Shown: positions 56,868 through 64,000 of the stretch, piece by piece
Position numbering within the stretch: the stretch's first letter is position 1
Layout of the letters: every line of letters begins with the position of its first letter
Source: Bacillus cereus group sp. RP43
GTDB taxonomy: Bacteria > Bacillota > Bacilli > Bacillales > Bacillaceae_G
Assembly (NCBI RefSeq): GCF_040459645.1
Contig: NZ_JARVHQ010000001.1
Coordinates: forward strand, 744,001 to 808,000
Direction of reading: 5' to 3'
DNA: 64,000 nt
Made by a program: the position numbers and the translations under genes
The notes under the pieces: generated by a model
Seen by the model: the letters and a program-made list of their open reading frames with translations, nothing else
Databases searched by the model: none
Told to the model about the DNA's origin: nothing

Positions 56868-58252
56868 GCAAACTTTGGGGCGGACGTTTTACAGAAGAAG
56901 CGGAAGCATGGGTTGAAGAATTTGGAGCATCCATCTCCTTTGATCAACAATTAGTCAATCAAGATATAAATGGGAGTATTGCACACGTAACGATGCTAGC
57001 AAAGCAAGGTATCCTTACGAAAGAAGAAGCAGAGAAAATAAAGATGGGGCTTCAGTATTTATTAAAAGAAGCGAAAGAGAATAAGCTCCAATTCTCAGTA
57101 GAAGCAGAAGATATTCATTTAAACATTGAAAAAATGTTAATTGAACAAATTGGCGAAGTAGGTGGGAAACTTCATACAGGCCGAAGCCGTAACGATCAAG
57201 TAGCGACAGATATGCACTTGTATTTAAAAGAAAAAGTAGAAGATATTATAAAAGCTACAAAACAATTGCAAACTGTTCTTGTTCATCAAGCGGAAAATAA
57301 TATTGAAACAATTATGCCTGGCTATACGCACTTGCAACGTGCACAGCCGATTTCATTTGCGCATCATATTCTTGCTTACTTTTGGATGTTAGAGCGCGAT
57401 GTGAATCGTCATGAAGATTCGTTAAAGCGTATTAACATTTCGCCATTAGGAGCTGGAGCACTAGCTGGTACAACATTCCCGATTGACAGAGAATATAGTG
57501 CGGAGCTTCTTGGATTTAATGGAATCTATGAAAATAGTTTAGATGCGGTAAGTGATCGTGATTTCATACTGGAGTTTTTAAGTAACTCATCTATGCTCAT
57601 GATGCACTTATCACGCTTTTGCGAAGAACTTATTTTATGGAGTAGCCAAGAATTTCAATTTATTGAAATGAGCGATCAATACGCAACAGGAAGCAGTATT
57701 ATGCCGCAAAAGAAAAATCCGGATATGGCTGAGCTTATTCGCGGAAAAACAGGCAGAGTATATGGCAATTTATTTAGCTTACTTACAGTAATGAAAGGAT
57801 TGCCACTCGCTTACAATAAAGACTTGCAAGAAGATAAAGAAGGAATGTTTGATACAGTGAAAACAGTAGAAGGATGCCTTCATATTATGGCAGGCATGAT
57901 TGAAACGATGACTGTAAACAAAGAAAAAATGGGGCAAGCTGTGACGCAGGACTTCTCTAACGCAACAGAAATTGCCGACTATTTAGCAAGCAAGGGACTG
58001 CCGTTCCGTCAAGCTCATGAAATTGTTGGGAAGTTAGTTCTACATTGCACACAAAAAGGAATTTATTTATTAGATGTACCACTAGAAACATATAAAGAAA
58101 TGAGTCCGTTATTTGAAGAAGATTTATATGAAGTTCTTTCACCGTATGCGGCTGTAAAGCGCCGTAATAGTGCTGGCGGAACAGGGTTTGAACAAATCCA
58201 AAACGCTTTAGAGAAAGCGAAGGGGTTAGTTGGAGAGTTTGTTGGAAGTTAA
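56864..58252 (+). CDS. argH: Argininosuccinate lyase
   Basis: Splits argininosuccinate into arginine and fumarate. The 462-residue fumarase/aspartase-family protein carries the signature [15 protein letters not shown] (catalytic serine loop, about residue 277), the [12 protein letters not shown] motif (about 108) and [16 protein letters not shown] (about 155). The start is GTG in a GTGA overlap with the argG stop, giving [10 protein letters not shown] terminator ends the operon. Confidence 0.98.
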   Translation: MSKLWGGRFTEEAEAWVEEFGASISFDQQLVNQDINGSIAHVTMLAKQGILTKEEAEKIKMGLQYLLKEAKENKLQFSVEAEDIHLNIEKMLIEQIGEVGGKLHTGRSRNDQVATDMHLYLKEKVEDIIKATKQLQTVLVHQAENNIETIMPGYTHLQRAQPISFAHHILAYFWMLERDVNRHEDSLKRINISPLGAGALAGTTFPIDREYSAELLGFNGIYENSLDAVSDRDFILEFLSNSSMLMMHLSRFCEELILWSSQEFQFIEMSDQYATGSSIMPQKKNPDMAELIRGKTGRVYGNLFSLLTVMKGLPLAYNKDLQEDKEGMFDTVKTVEGCLHIMAGMIETMTVNKEKMGQAVTQDFSNATEIADYLASKGLPFRQAHEIVGKLVLHCTQKGIYLLDVPLETYKEMSPLFEEDLYEVLSPYAAVKRRNSAGGTGFEQIQNALEKAKGLVGEFVGS

Positions 58253-58268
58253 ATGATGTATGATATAG

Positions 58269-58305
58269 AAGGTAAGGTGCTTTTTTAAAAAGTACCTTAC
58301 CTTTT
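58269..58305 (+). terminator. Terminator after argGH
   Basis: AAGGTAAGGT-CTTTTT and its complement form a long stem ending in T5. Confidence 0.87.
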
Positions 58306-58310
58306 TGTAT

Positions 58311-58877
58311 TTAGACTTTTAGGTACGTATCTATCATTTCATAATTATTTTGCATAATCATAAAATGATGCTTCTCATGTATTGCTAATAGTTGAATAGA
58401 TTGAATAAGGTTAGGGTAGTGAGCAATGGGGTCTAAAAATCCGATATGTCCTGCGATATTTTCTTCTATATTTTGAACTAGTTTTTTTATTTCATCTGTT
58501 TCACGTGAAAGTAATTCTTCTAATTCGTTTACATTCATAGAGTGATAGACTTTTTTTGAAGGGATTAAAATCCAAGGGGCTTTCATGCCTCTGCCGTGTT
58601 TTTCTTTATATTCGGCATAAATGTCATGTATGTCAGTTGCAAATGGGGCGTTTTTTCTTAGCTTGGCATAAGGGATAAGAGTGAAAGAGAATTTAATCGC
58701 TACTTTTAGCATCCTTGTAATTAAATATAAGTGATAAAAGTGCTCCCCAATAGACCATTTTCCGTCCTCTTTCCTATACCATAGTTGTTCTTGTGAAAGT
58801 GAATGAAGCTTAGGTAGGAACTGGTTTCTTTGCACATGTAATGTGTGAAAATGTTTTGAGATATTTTCAGATTTCAT
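58311..58877 (-). CDS. DinB/YfiT-like putative metal-dependent protein
   Basis: A 188-residue four-helix-bundle protein of the DinB superfamily, with metal-ligand histidines expected at GEHFYHLYLI (about residue 48) and IHEKHHFMIMQ (about residues 167-171). The superfamily includes bacillithiol-dependent transferases, but the substrate here is unknown. The ATG follows AGAGGATGC. It stands alone on the minus strand. Confidence 0.83.
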   Translation of the reverse strand: MKSENISKHFHTLHVQRNQFLPKLHSLSQEQLWYRKEDGKWSIGEHFYHLYLITRMLKVAIKFSFTLIPYAKLRKNAPFATDIHDIYAEYKEKHGRGMKAPWILIPSKKVYHSMNVNELEELLSRETDEIKKLVQNIEENIAGHIGFLDPIAHYPNLIQSIQLLAIHEKHHFMIMQNNYEMIDTYLKV

Positions 58878-58936
58878 AGTAGAGCATCCTCTGTACCTAT
58901 TTTTTCCTAATTATAACATTTTTCGTGTAGATTTAA

Positions 58937-58967
58937 TTAAGCCTAGAACAATATGTTCTAGGCTTAA
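58937..58967 (-). terminator. Palindromic hairpin after a small minus-strand gene
   Basis: TTAAGCCTAGAACA and TGTTCTAGGCTTAA are perfect complements. The T run is weak, so termination is only likely. Confidence 0.55.
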
Positions 58968-58978
58968 AGCTTCATTGA

Positions 58979-59158
58979 TTAATCATACTTATGTCGATCT
59001 TCTGTGATACGAATATACTCAATATCCATTAAATCTCGAAACAGCGCACCATGACTTAGTTCAACGCCATGTTTTTCTTTAAAATGTGAGCATATTGTAT
59101 TTAACATTTCAATCTCTTGCTCGTTGACATCTAAAATAATACGTTCATGATCTCCCAT
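58979..59158 (-). CDS. Small protein of 59 residues, function unknown
   Basis: The frame MGDHERIILDVNEQEIEMLNTICSHFKEK... has AAAAGGAGG seven bases before its ATG. The sequence looks like a compact beta-helix-helix: an ERIILDVNEQE strand followed by EIEMLNTICSHFKEKHGVELSHGALFRDLMD, a layout reminiscent of ribbon-helix-helix DNA-binding proteins. That reading is inference. The neighbours give no clue. Confidence 0.7.
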   Translation of the reverse strand: MGDHERIILDVNEQEIEMLNTICSHFKEKHGVELSHGALFRDLMDIEYIRITEDRHKYD

Positions 59159-59252
59159 ATAAATCCTCCTTTTCTAAACACATATATTTTGTCCGTCTAT
59201 TTCTAAAAAATGTATGTTAACCTAATGTTAGGAAATAAGAAAGGAATGGAAG

Positions 59253-59804
59253 ATGAGACGTATTTATTTCATCGGGTTAATTTTGTACACATTAATTGTG
59301 CTACATGTGGCATTCCCATCAATATTTTCATTTGAGAATGTAGAAACAGTGCATGTTGCGATATTTATCTTTACTCTATTTGTAGTAGATTGCTGTATTT
59401 CTTTATGGCTTTCGAAAAGAAAATATGTACAAGATAGAAAAGAAATGGAACGAAAAAAGAGAAAACGTTCATTTTGGACGATGACGTATTATTTTTCTTT
59501 AGTGATTGCTGCTGCCTATCTAAGTGAGCATATCCCGTTAGAAAGATTAAATATCGGATTTGGCGCAATGGTATTTTCCTATTATTTTTTCATGCACTTC
59601 CTTCCTTATATGAAAGAAAAGCGAGGAGAAGAGGAAGATCCGCTTGTAGAAGAAGCGAGGGAGCAAGAGCATGAGAGAATAGAAGAAGATATAAAGAAAC
59701 TTGGAGAACAAAAATGGTATTTGAAATCCAAAATCATATATGTTCTTTGCTTTATTACGCCACCAATCGGTTATTTATATGTTTTCTTACTTCGTAAAAA
59801 ATGA
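59253..59804 (+). CDS. Membrane protein, function unknown
   Basis: A 183-residue protein with four hydrophobic helices (about residues 4-23, 33-53, 74-92, 101-118), a highly charged segment EEEDPLVEEAREQEHERIEED and a C-terminal helix. AGAAAGGAATGG precedes the ATG. No family is recognised. Its stop overlaps the start of the next small gene as ATGA. Confidence 0.7.
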   Translation: MRRIYFIGLILYTLIVLHVAFPSIFSFENVETVHVAIFIFTLFVVDCCISLWLSKRKYVQDRKEMERKKRKRSFWTMTYYFSLVIAAAYLSEHIPLERLNIGFGAMVFSYYFFMHFLPYMKEKRGEEEDPLVEEAREQEHERIEEDIKKLGEQKWYLKSKIIYVLCFITPPIGYLYVFLLRKK

Positions 59805-59947
59805 CAGAAGATGCAAAGCAAACATACTTAACGGTTGCGACGATCATGATGGCGCTATGGTCTTTGAAATTCCTGCCACCTTATGTACTTGCCGTTGTCA
59901 TTGTTGTGGTGGTTTGTCTTGTATTTATATTGAAATATGTGAAATGA
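59801..59947 (+). CDS. Small membrane protein of 48 residues, coupled to the previous gene
   Basis: MTEDAKQTYLTVATIMMALW followed by a strongly hydrophobic C-terminal helix (PYVLAVVIVVVVCLVFIL). The ATGA overlap with the preceding membrane-protein gene means it is translated by re-initiation. Two hydrophobic segments are seen. Function unknown. Confidence 0.62.
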   Translation: MTEDAKQTYLTVATIMMALWSLKFLPPYVLAVVIVVVVCLVFILKYVK

Positions 59948-60356
59948 AAAACACCAAGCCCAATATGTAATACTGACTCTAAAGTAAGTAAAGCTATATA
60001 AGATATACTACACGACGGCGCATGTTGTGTAACAATCTAGTTTTAAGGTGTATCAACACTTTGTTTGATACGCCTATTTTTATCACTATATTCAACCTTG
60101 TTATTACCACCTTTATTACTACATTCATCAAAGTGAAAATAAAGTCGTTTCTGTAACGCTGTAAGAAAGGAATAGCCTTTTTTAATAACTACATGCTACT
60201 GAATGAAGTCTTTCACTTATTGTTATAAGATGAAAACTAATGAAGTATATAACCAAGAAGAAAAACAAGAGCCTGTGTTATTAAACTAACAGATAGATTA
60301 AAGTAAGAAATGTTATACTATAATTTGCTTGTTCAGTAATAATAGGAGGGATAATA
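59948..60356. other. 409-bp gap with a terminator and a possible coding relic
   Basis: A hairpin AAGGTGTATCAA/TTGATACGCCT with T run lies at 60045-60081. On the minus strand a frame without start codon (60043-60195) reads GYSFLTALQKRLYFHFDECS and ends in QSVDTP; it looks protein-like but is cut upstream by a stop and is not recognised. TATACTATAAT at about 60312-60322 is a candidate -10 for the next gene. Confidence 0.35.
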
Positions 60357-60779
60357 ATGGTTCAATCAATAGTCCATATCGCATTAGTAGTAAAAGACTA
60401 CGATGAGGCAATAGAATTCTATACAAAGAAACTAAATTTTACATTAGTCCAAGATATATATCAGCCAGAGCAAAACAAAAGATGGGTAGTGGTATCTCCT
60501 CCTGGTTCAGTCGGCACCACAATATTACTGGCTAGAGCATCTAAACCTGAGCAAGATTCCTTTATCGGTAACCAGTCAGGCGGCAGAGTTTTTCTTTTCT
60601 TAAATACTGACGATTTTTGGAGAGATTATAATGAAATGATTTCAAGAGGAATAGAATTTGTGAGAGAGCCGAAAGAGCAAGAATATGGAATAGTTGCAGT
60701 ATTCAAGGATTTATACGGGAATTTATGGGATTTGTTGCAACTAAAAGACGACCATCCAATTGCTCAAAGAATTAAGTAG
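60357..60779 (+). CDS. VOC-family glyoxalase-like protein
   Basis: A 140-residue single-module VOC protein: IVHIALVVKDYDEAIEFYTKKLNFTLVQD, GGRVFLFLNTDDFWRDYNEMISRGIEF and YGNLWDLLQ. The metal ligands His (VHIAL) and the C-terminal Asp/Glu region are in place. Substrate unknown; relatives include antibiotic-binding and glyoxalase proteins. A perfect AGGAGGG precedes the ATG. It is isolated, with long gaps on both sides. Confidence 0.87.
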   Translation: MVQSIVHIALVVKDYDEAIEFYTKKLNFTLVQDIYQPEQNKRWVVVSPPGSVGTTILLARASKPEQDSFIGNQSGGRVFLFLNTDDFWRDYNEMISRGIEFVREPKEQEYGIVAVFKDLYGNLWDLLQLKDDHPIAQRIK

Positions 60780-60894
60780 AATACAGTTTAAACTTGATTA
60801 AACAATCAATTGAAAAATGAGGATTTTGAAATCCATGCAAGAGTAGAGAAAAAACAGAGAAGATTTATTCCTATGAATAAAGGCATTTCGTGAA

Positions 60895-60923
60895 AAAAAG
60901 GAGTGGATTACCCACTCCTTTTT
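60895..60923. terminator. Terminator after the VOC gene
   Basis: AAAAAGGAGTGG pairs perfectly with CCACTCCTTTTT. Confidence 0.88.
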
Positions 60924-61032
60924 CGTTTATTATCATTGTTTAACAACATGTATTTATTGTTCATTCGAGCCTCGAACTTAATTTTTCCGTATCCTTCGGT
61001 AAAACATGTGGGCTTGGTGTTTTATCTATAAA

Positions 61033-61491
61033 TTAAAGATCACCTTGCTCCTCATCACCACGAACAACAAGGACATCGCATTTCGCATAGCGAATAATAT
61101 GTTCAGAGACGCTACCAATTAGGAAACGCTCAACAGCATTTAAACCAGTTGCACCACACATAATTAAATCTACTTTATGGTTTGGAGCGATTTCTTTTGA
61201 AATTTTAGATTTAGGATTACCAAATTCTAATACAGTTTCCACTTTTTCAAGGCCAGCTTCAAGCGCAGTTTTTTTGTAGTCTTCTAATAAGTCTTCTGCA
61301 AATAGATTTGCACGTTCGGCAATTGCACGGCTATAAGCTTCTACTGCTGAATATGCTTTTACATCAACGATATGAGCAATTGTTAATGTTGCATTGTTTC
61401 GTTTTGCAACTTGAATTGCTTTTTTAAACGCTTTTTCTGCTTCTTTAGAACCATCCACCGCAATTAAAATATTTGTATATGTATTATTCAT
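61033..61491 (-). CDS. Universal stress protein (UspA family)
   Basis: A 152-residue UspA-fold protein: NILIAVDGSKEAEKAFKKAI at the start and the ATP-binding loop GATGLNAVERFLIGSVSEHIIRYAKCDVLVVR (GX2GX9GS pattern) near the end. Such proteins are induced by stress and starvation and bind ATP. TTGGGAGG precedes the ATG. After the stop the same frame stays open for another 20 codons. Confidence 0.93.
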   Translation of the reverse strand: MNNTYTNILIAVDGSKEAEKAFKKAIQVAKRNNATLTIAHIVDVKAYSAVEAYSRAIAERANLFAEDLLEDYKKTALEAGLEKVETVLEFGNPKSKISKEIAPNHKVDLIMCGATGLNAVERFLIGSVSEHIIRYAKCDVLVVRGDEEQGDL

Positions 61492-61671
61492 AGTAAATTC
61501 CTCCCAATCATTTTTATAACTGTTTACAACTTAATTATAAAACAAATTTTGGTAATGTGCTTACCGGAAACGTTACAGAATTTTGAAAACTTTGTTTCAA
61601 TTCATTTTAGTTGTAATTGGAGCGAGAACTTGTTACATATGAAGTATAGGAATTTAAAAGGAGGCATGTTT

Positions 61672-62430
61672 GTGAGACACGCGCTCATTACAGCCGGTAC
61701 GAAAGGTTTAGGAAAGCAAGTAACAGAAAAGTTATTGGCTAAAGGATATTCAGTAACAGTAACATATCATAGCGATATAACTGCTATGGAAACGTTGAAA
61801 GAAACATATAAAAATATGGAAGAACGTCTACAGTTCGTGCAAGCTGATGTCACGAAAAAGGAAGATTTACATAAAATAGTAGAAGAAGCGATGAGCCGTT
61901 TTGGCAAAATTGACTGTTTAATTAATAATGCTGGTCCTTACGTATTTGAAAGGAAAAAATTAGTCGATTACGAAGAAGACGAATGGAATGAAATGATCCA
62001 GGGTAATTTAACAGCGGTGTTTCATTTATTAAAACTTGTCGTACCGATTATGAGAAGCCAGCAATTTGGCCGTATTATTAACTATGGATTTCAAGGGGCA
62101 GATAGCGCGCCTGGATGGATTTATCGTTCAGCCTTTGCAGCTGCGAAAGTCGGTCTTGTTTCTTTAACGAAAACAGTCGCATACGAAGAAGCTGAATACG
62201 GTATTACTGCGAATATGGTATGTCCTGGTGATATAGTTGGTGAAATGAAAGAAGCGACGATTGAAGAAGCGCGAAAGCTGAAAGGTAGTAACACACCAAT
62301 TGGTAGATCTGGAACAGGTGAAGATATCGCAAGAACCATTTCGTTTTTATGTGAAGAAGATTCCGATATGATTACTGGTACGATTATTGAAGTAACCGGT
62401 GCTGTTGATGTCATTCATAGACATCGATAG
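61672..62430 (+). CDS. Short-chain dehydrogenase/reductase
   Basis: A 252-residue SDR. The cofactor motif is ITAGTKGLGKQV (TGxxxGxG variant), NNAGPYVFE follows, and the active site is shifted from canonical: GWIYRSAFAAAKVGLVSLT has the tyrosine and lysine separated as YRSAFAAAK rather than YxxxK, resembling B. subtilis YtkK. GTG 61672 has AAAGGAGG at seven bases; the ATG at 61666 is too close. Annotated relatives are called 3-oxoacyl-ACP reductases, but this is unproved. Confidence 0.85.
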   Translation: MRHALITAGTKGLGKQVTEKLLAKGYSVTVTYHSDITAMETLKETYKNMEERLQFVQADVTKKEDLHKIVEEAMSRFGKIDCLINNAGPYVFERKKLVDYEEDEWNEMIQGNLTAVFHLLKLVVPIMRSQQFGRIINYGFQGADSAPGWIYRSAFAAAKVGLVSLTKTVAYEEAEYGITANMVCPGDIVGEMKEATIEEARKLKGSNTPIGRSGTGEDIARTISFLCEEDSDMITGTIIEVTGAVDVIHRHR

Positions 62431-62459
62431 AATTAAATAAAGTGAAGTTTCTAATAATG

Positions 62460-62504
62460 GGACAGTTTATCCTTTATACTGAGAGATACGGATAATACTG
62501 TCCT
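62460..62504 (+). terminator. Hairpin after the SDR gene
   Basis: GGACAGTTTATCC pairs with GGATAATACTGTCC with one bulge across a 17-base loop; the T run is short. Confidence 0.6.
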
Positions 62505-62545
62505 TTAATGTAATATTAAATCTATCGGAAAACTTGTACTGTTTT

Positions 62546-62599
62546 TTGTCAAATATTGAGATATTATGTTAGAATATAAGAGCGTAGAAAGCGCTTTAA
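62546..62599 (+). promoter_or_regulatory. ald promoter with a cre-like site
   Basis: TTGTCA (62546-62551) and TAGAAT (62570-62575) are 18 bp apart. AGAAAGCGCTTTAA at 62586-62599, just downstream, agrees with the CcpA cre consensus at 12 of 14 positions and holds the palindrome AAAGCGCTTT. A site there would block elongation or initiation. Confidence 0.5.
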
Positions 62600-62643
62600 A
62601 AAATGATTCAGGGGTCATTTCATAACTCAAGGGGGAACTAATA

Positions 62644-63777
62644 ATGCGTATCGGTATTCCAACAGAAATTAAAAACAATGAAAACCGTGTGGCAATGACG
62701 CCAGCGGGAGCTGTACATTTAGTACAAAATGGTCATGAAGTTTTTGTTCAAAAAGGATCAGGTATAGGATCAGGCTTTACAGATGAAGAATACGTACAAG
62801 CTGGTGCGAAACTTGTTGAAACTGCTGAAGAAGCATGGAATCAAGATATGGTTATGAAGGTAAAAGAGCCAGTTGCAAGTGAATACGGTTATTTCCGCGA
62901 AGGTTTAATTTTATTCACATACTTACACTTAGCTCCAGAGCCAGAATTAACAAAAGCATTAATTGATAACAAAGTGGTATCAATTGCATACGAAACAGTA
63001 CAATTAGACAATCGTTCTTTACCATTACTTGCACCAATGAGTGAAGTAGCTGGTCGTATGGCTGCGCAAATCGGTGCACAGTTCCTTGAGAAAAACAAAG
63101 GCGGAAAAGGTATTTTACTTGCAGGTGTTCCAGGGGTTAAACGCGGTAAAGTAACAATTATCGGTGGTGGTCAAGCTGGTACAAACGCAGCGAAAATTGC
63201 AGTAGGTTTAGGTGCAGATGTAACAATCATCGACTTAAGTGCAGAACGTCTTCGTCAATTAGATGACATTTTTGGAAACCAAGTAAAAACGTTAATGTCT
63301 AACCCGTACAACATTGCAGAAGCTGTAAGAGAATCTGATCTTGTAATCGGTGCAGTATTAATCCCAGGTGCAAAAGCGCCAAAACTTGTAACAGAAGAAA
63401 TGATTCAATCGATGGAACCAGGTTCTGTCGTTGTAGATATCGCGATTGACCAAGGTGGTATTTTCGAAACAACTGACCGTATTACAACTCATGACAACCC
63501 AACTTATGAAAAACATGGTGTTGTTCACTATGCAGTTGCAAATATGCCAGGTGCGGTTCCACGTACATCAACTCTTGCATTAACAAACGTAACAGTACCA
63601 TATGCAGTACAAATTGCTAACAAAGGCTATAAAGATGCTTGCTTAGGCAATGCTGCATTATTAAAAGGTATTAACACATTAGATGGCTATGTAACATTCG
63701 AAGCAGTTGCAGAAGCGCACGGCTTACAATACGCTGATGCGAAAGAGCTTCTTGAAAAAGCTCCTGCTTTATCATAA
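62644..63777 (+). CDS. ald: Alanine dehydrogenase
   Basis: Oxidatively deaminates L-alanine to pyruvate with NAD; important for growth on alanine and for sporulation. The 377 residues begin [22 protein letters not shown], with the substrate lysine/histidine region [13 protein letters not shown] and the NAD motif [21 protein letters not shown] (about residue 173). AAGGGGGA precedes the ATG. Strong codon bias. A terminator follows. Confidence 0.98.
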   Translation: MRIGIPTEIKNNENRVAMTPAGAVHLVQNGHEVFVQKGSGIGSGFTDEEYVQAGAKLVETAEEAWNQDMVMKVKEPVASEYGYFREGLILFTYLHLAPEPELTKALIDNKVVSIAYETVQLDNRSLPLLAPMSEVAGRMAAQIGAQFLEKNKGGKGILLAGVPGVKRGKVTIIGGGQAGTNAAKIAVGLGADVTIIDLSAERLRQLDDIFGNQVKTLMSNPYNIAEAVRESDLVIGAVLIPGAKAPKLVTEEMIQSMEPGSVVVDIAIDQGGIFETTDRITTHDNPTYEKHGVVHYAVANMPGAVPRTSTLALTNVTVPYAVQIANKGYKDACLGNAALLKGINTLDGYVTFEAVAEAHGLQYADAKELLEKAPALS

Positions 63778-63789
63778 TAGAAATAAAAT

Positions 63790-63822
63790 AAAGACCTTTC
63801 CTTTGTAGGAAGGGTCTTTTTG
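63790..63822. terminator. Terminator between ald and a convergent partial gene
   Basis: AAAGACCTTTCC pairs with GGAAGGGTCTTT, with T runs. Confidence 0.88.
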
Positions 63823-63828
63823 TTTAAA

Positions 63829-64000
63829 CTAATTATCTAATTTCTTCACAATTTTCAAACCGAACATCATTGTGAAGAAAAGAATTCCAAACAAGTAATA
63901 CAGGGCATACTCAACTCGTATCGTCGAATTTTTGTCAGTGATATATAAAATAAATAGTATCGCAGAACCGATTAAATGAGAGAGACCGAAAATTTGCGCC
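63829..64000 (-). CDS. Membrane protein, C-terminal 57 residues (5' end outside window)
   Basis: The minus-strand frame runs in from the right edge: AQIFGLSHLIGSAILFILYI, then VEYALYYLFGILFFTMMFGL and a basic end KIVKKLDN. Two membrane helices are visible. The rest lies outside the window and no family can be named. It shares the ald terminator. Confidence 0.65.
   Translation of the reverse strand, partial: AQIFGLSHLIGSAILFILYITDKNSTIRVEYALYYLFGILFFTMMFGLKIVKKLDN

Overview
The window is a 64 kb stretch of chromosome from a low-GC Gram-positive spore former, almost certainly a member of the Bacillus cereus group. Three things support this. The gene order follows Bacillus subtilis blocks closely (sftA-murC; ytxG-ytxJ-aroA-ccpA; acuCBA/acsA; tyrS-rpsD; ezrA-nifZ-thiI-ssp-ytcI-ytcJ; ytfI-ytfJ-tpx-ytxK-ackA; argGH; ald). 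There are spore genes (an alpha/beta SASP, ytfJ, refZ). Intergenic gaps carry a repeat that matches the cereus-group bcr1 element. No rRNA, tRNA, CRISPR array, prophage or complete insertion sequence was seen.

Layout. 1-7.6 kb: end of a cell-wall amidase, a very large SftA DNA translocase with two tandem-repeat domains, a nicotinate phosphoribosyltransferase and murC. 7.7-11.2 kb: two translationally coupled acetyltransferases, small membrane and lipoprotein genes separated by a complete bcr1 element, and the aminopeptidase ampS. 11.3-15.2 kb: ytxG, ytxJ (brxC) and ccpA, but the aroA gene expected before ccpA keeps only its 3' half and sits behind a CamS-type lipoprotein gene. 15.3-22.6 kb: small genes, mscL, an oxidoreductase, an ankyrin lipoprotein, a two-component system and a hydrolase. 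22.8-27.1 kb: acetate utilisation, acuABC divergent from acsA. 27.2-29.7 kb: an acetyltransferase, then a membrane protein, an ECF sigma factor and a probable anti-sigma protein whose reading frames overlap. 29.8-34.8 kb: tyrS behind a tyrosine T-box, rpsD behind its own leader, methionine gamma-lyase and free-methionine sulfoxide reductase. 34.9-37.5 kb: refZ, an EamA transporter and a divergent LysR regulator whose 3' end is overwritten by a bcr1 copy. 37.8-46.4 kb: ezrA, nifZ-thiI, an SASP, an acyl-CoA synthetase, a VOC protein and ytcJ. 46.5-53.4 kb: NAD kinase, ytfIJ, tpx-ytxK-ackA, a Nudix hydrolase and an EcsC protein. 53.4-64 kb: a YitT membrane protein with an elaborate 5' leader, argGH, several small uncharacterised genes, a universal stress protein, an SDR and ald.

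The most unusual signal is the leader of the yitT-type gene on the minus strand (54.1-54.6 kb). It holds three short, mutually related reading frames in tandem, two of them encoding near-identical 16-residue peptides. Each stop codon abuts an inverted-repeat segment. In two of the modules, four segments can pair 1:2 and 3:4 or alternatively 2:3, and each module ends just before the ribosome binding site of the next frame and finally of the yitT gene. This is the layout of an erm-type leader-peptide attenuator, repeated as a cascade.

Other points of interest are the loss of the 5' half of aroA, bcr1-related copies in four states (complete, internally deleted, gene-truncating, and built into a terminator), a second short dispersed repeat with three copies, and several genes of 32-59 codons.
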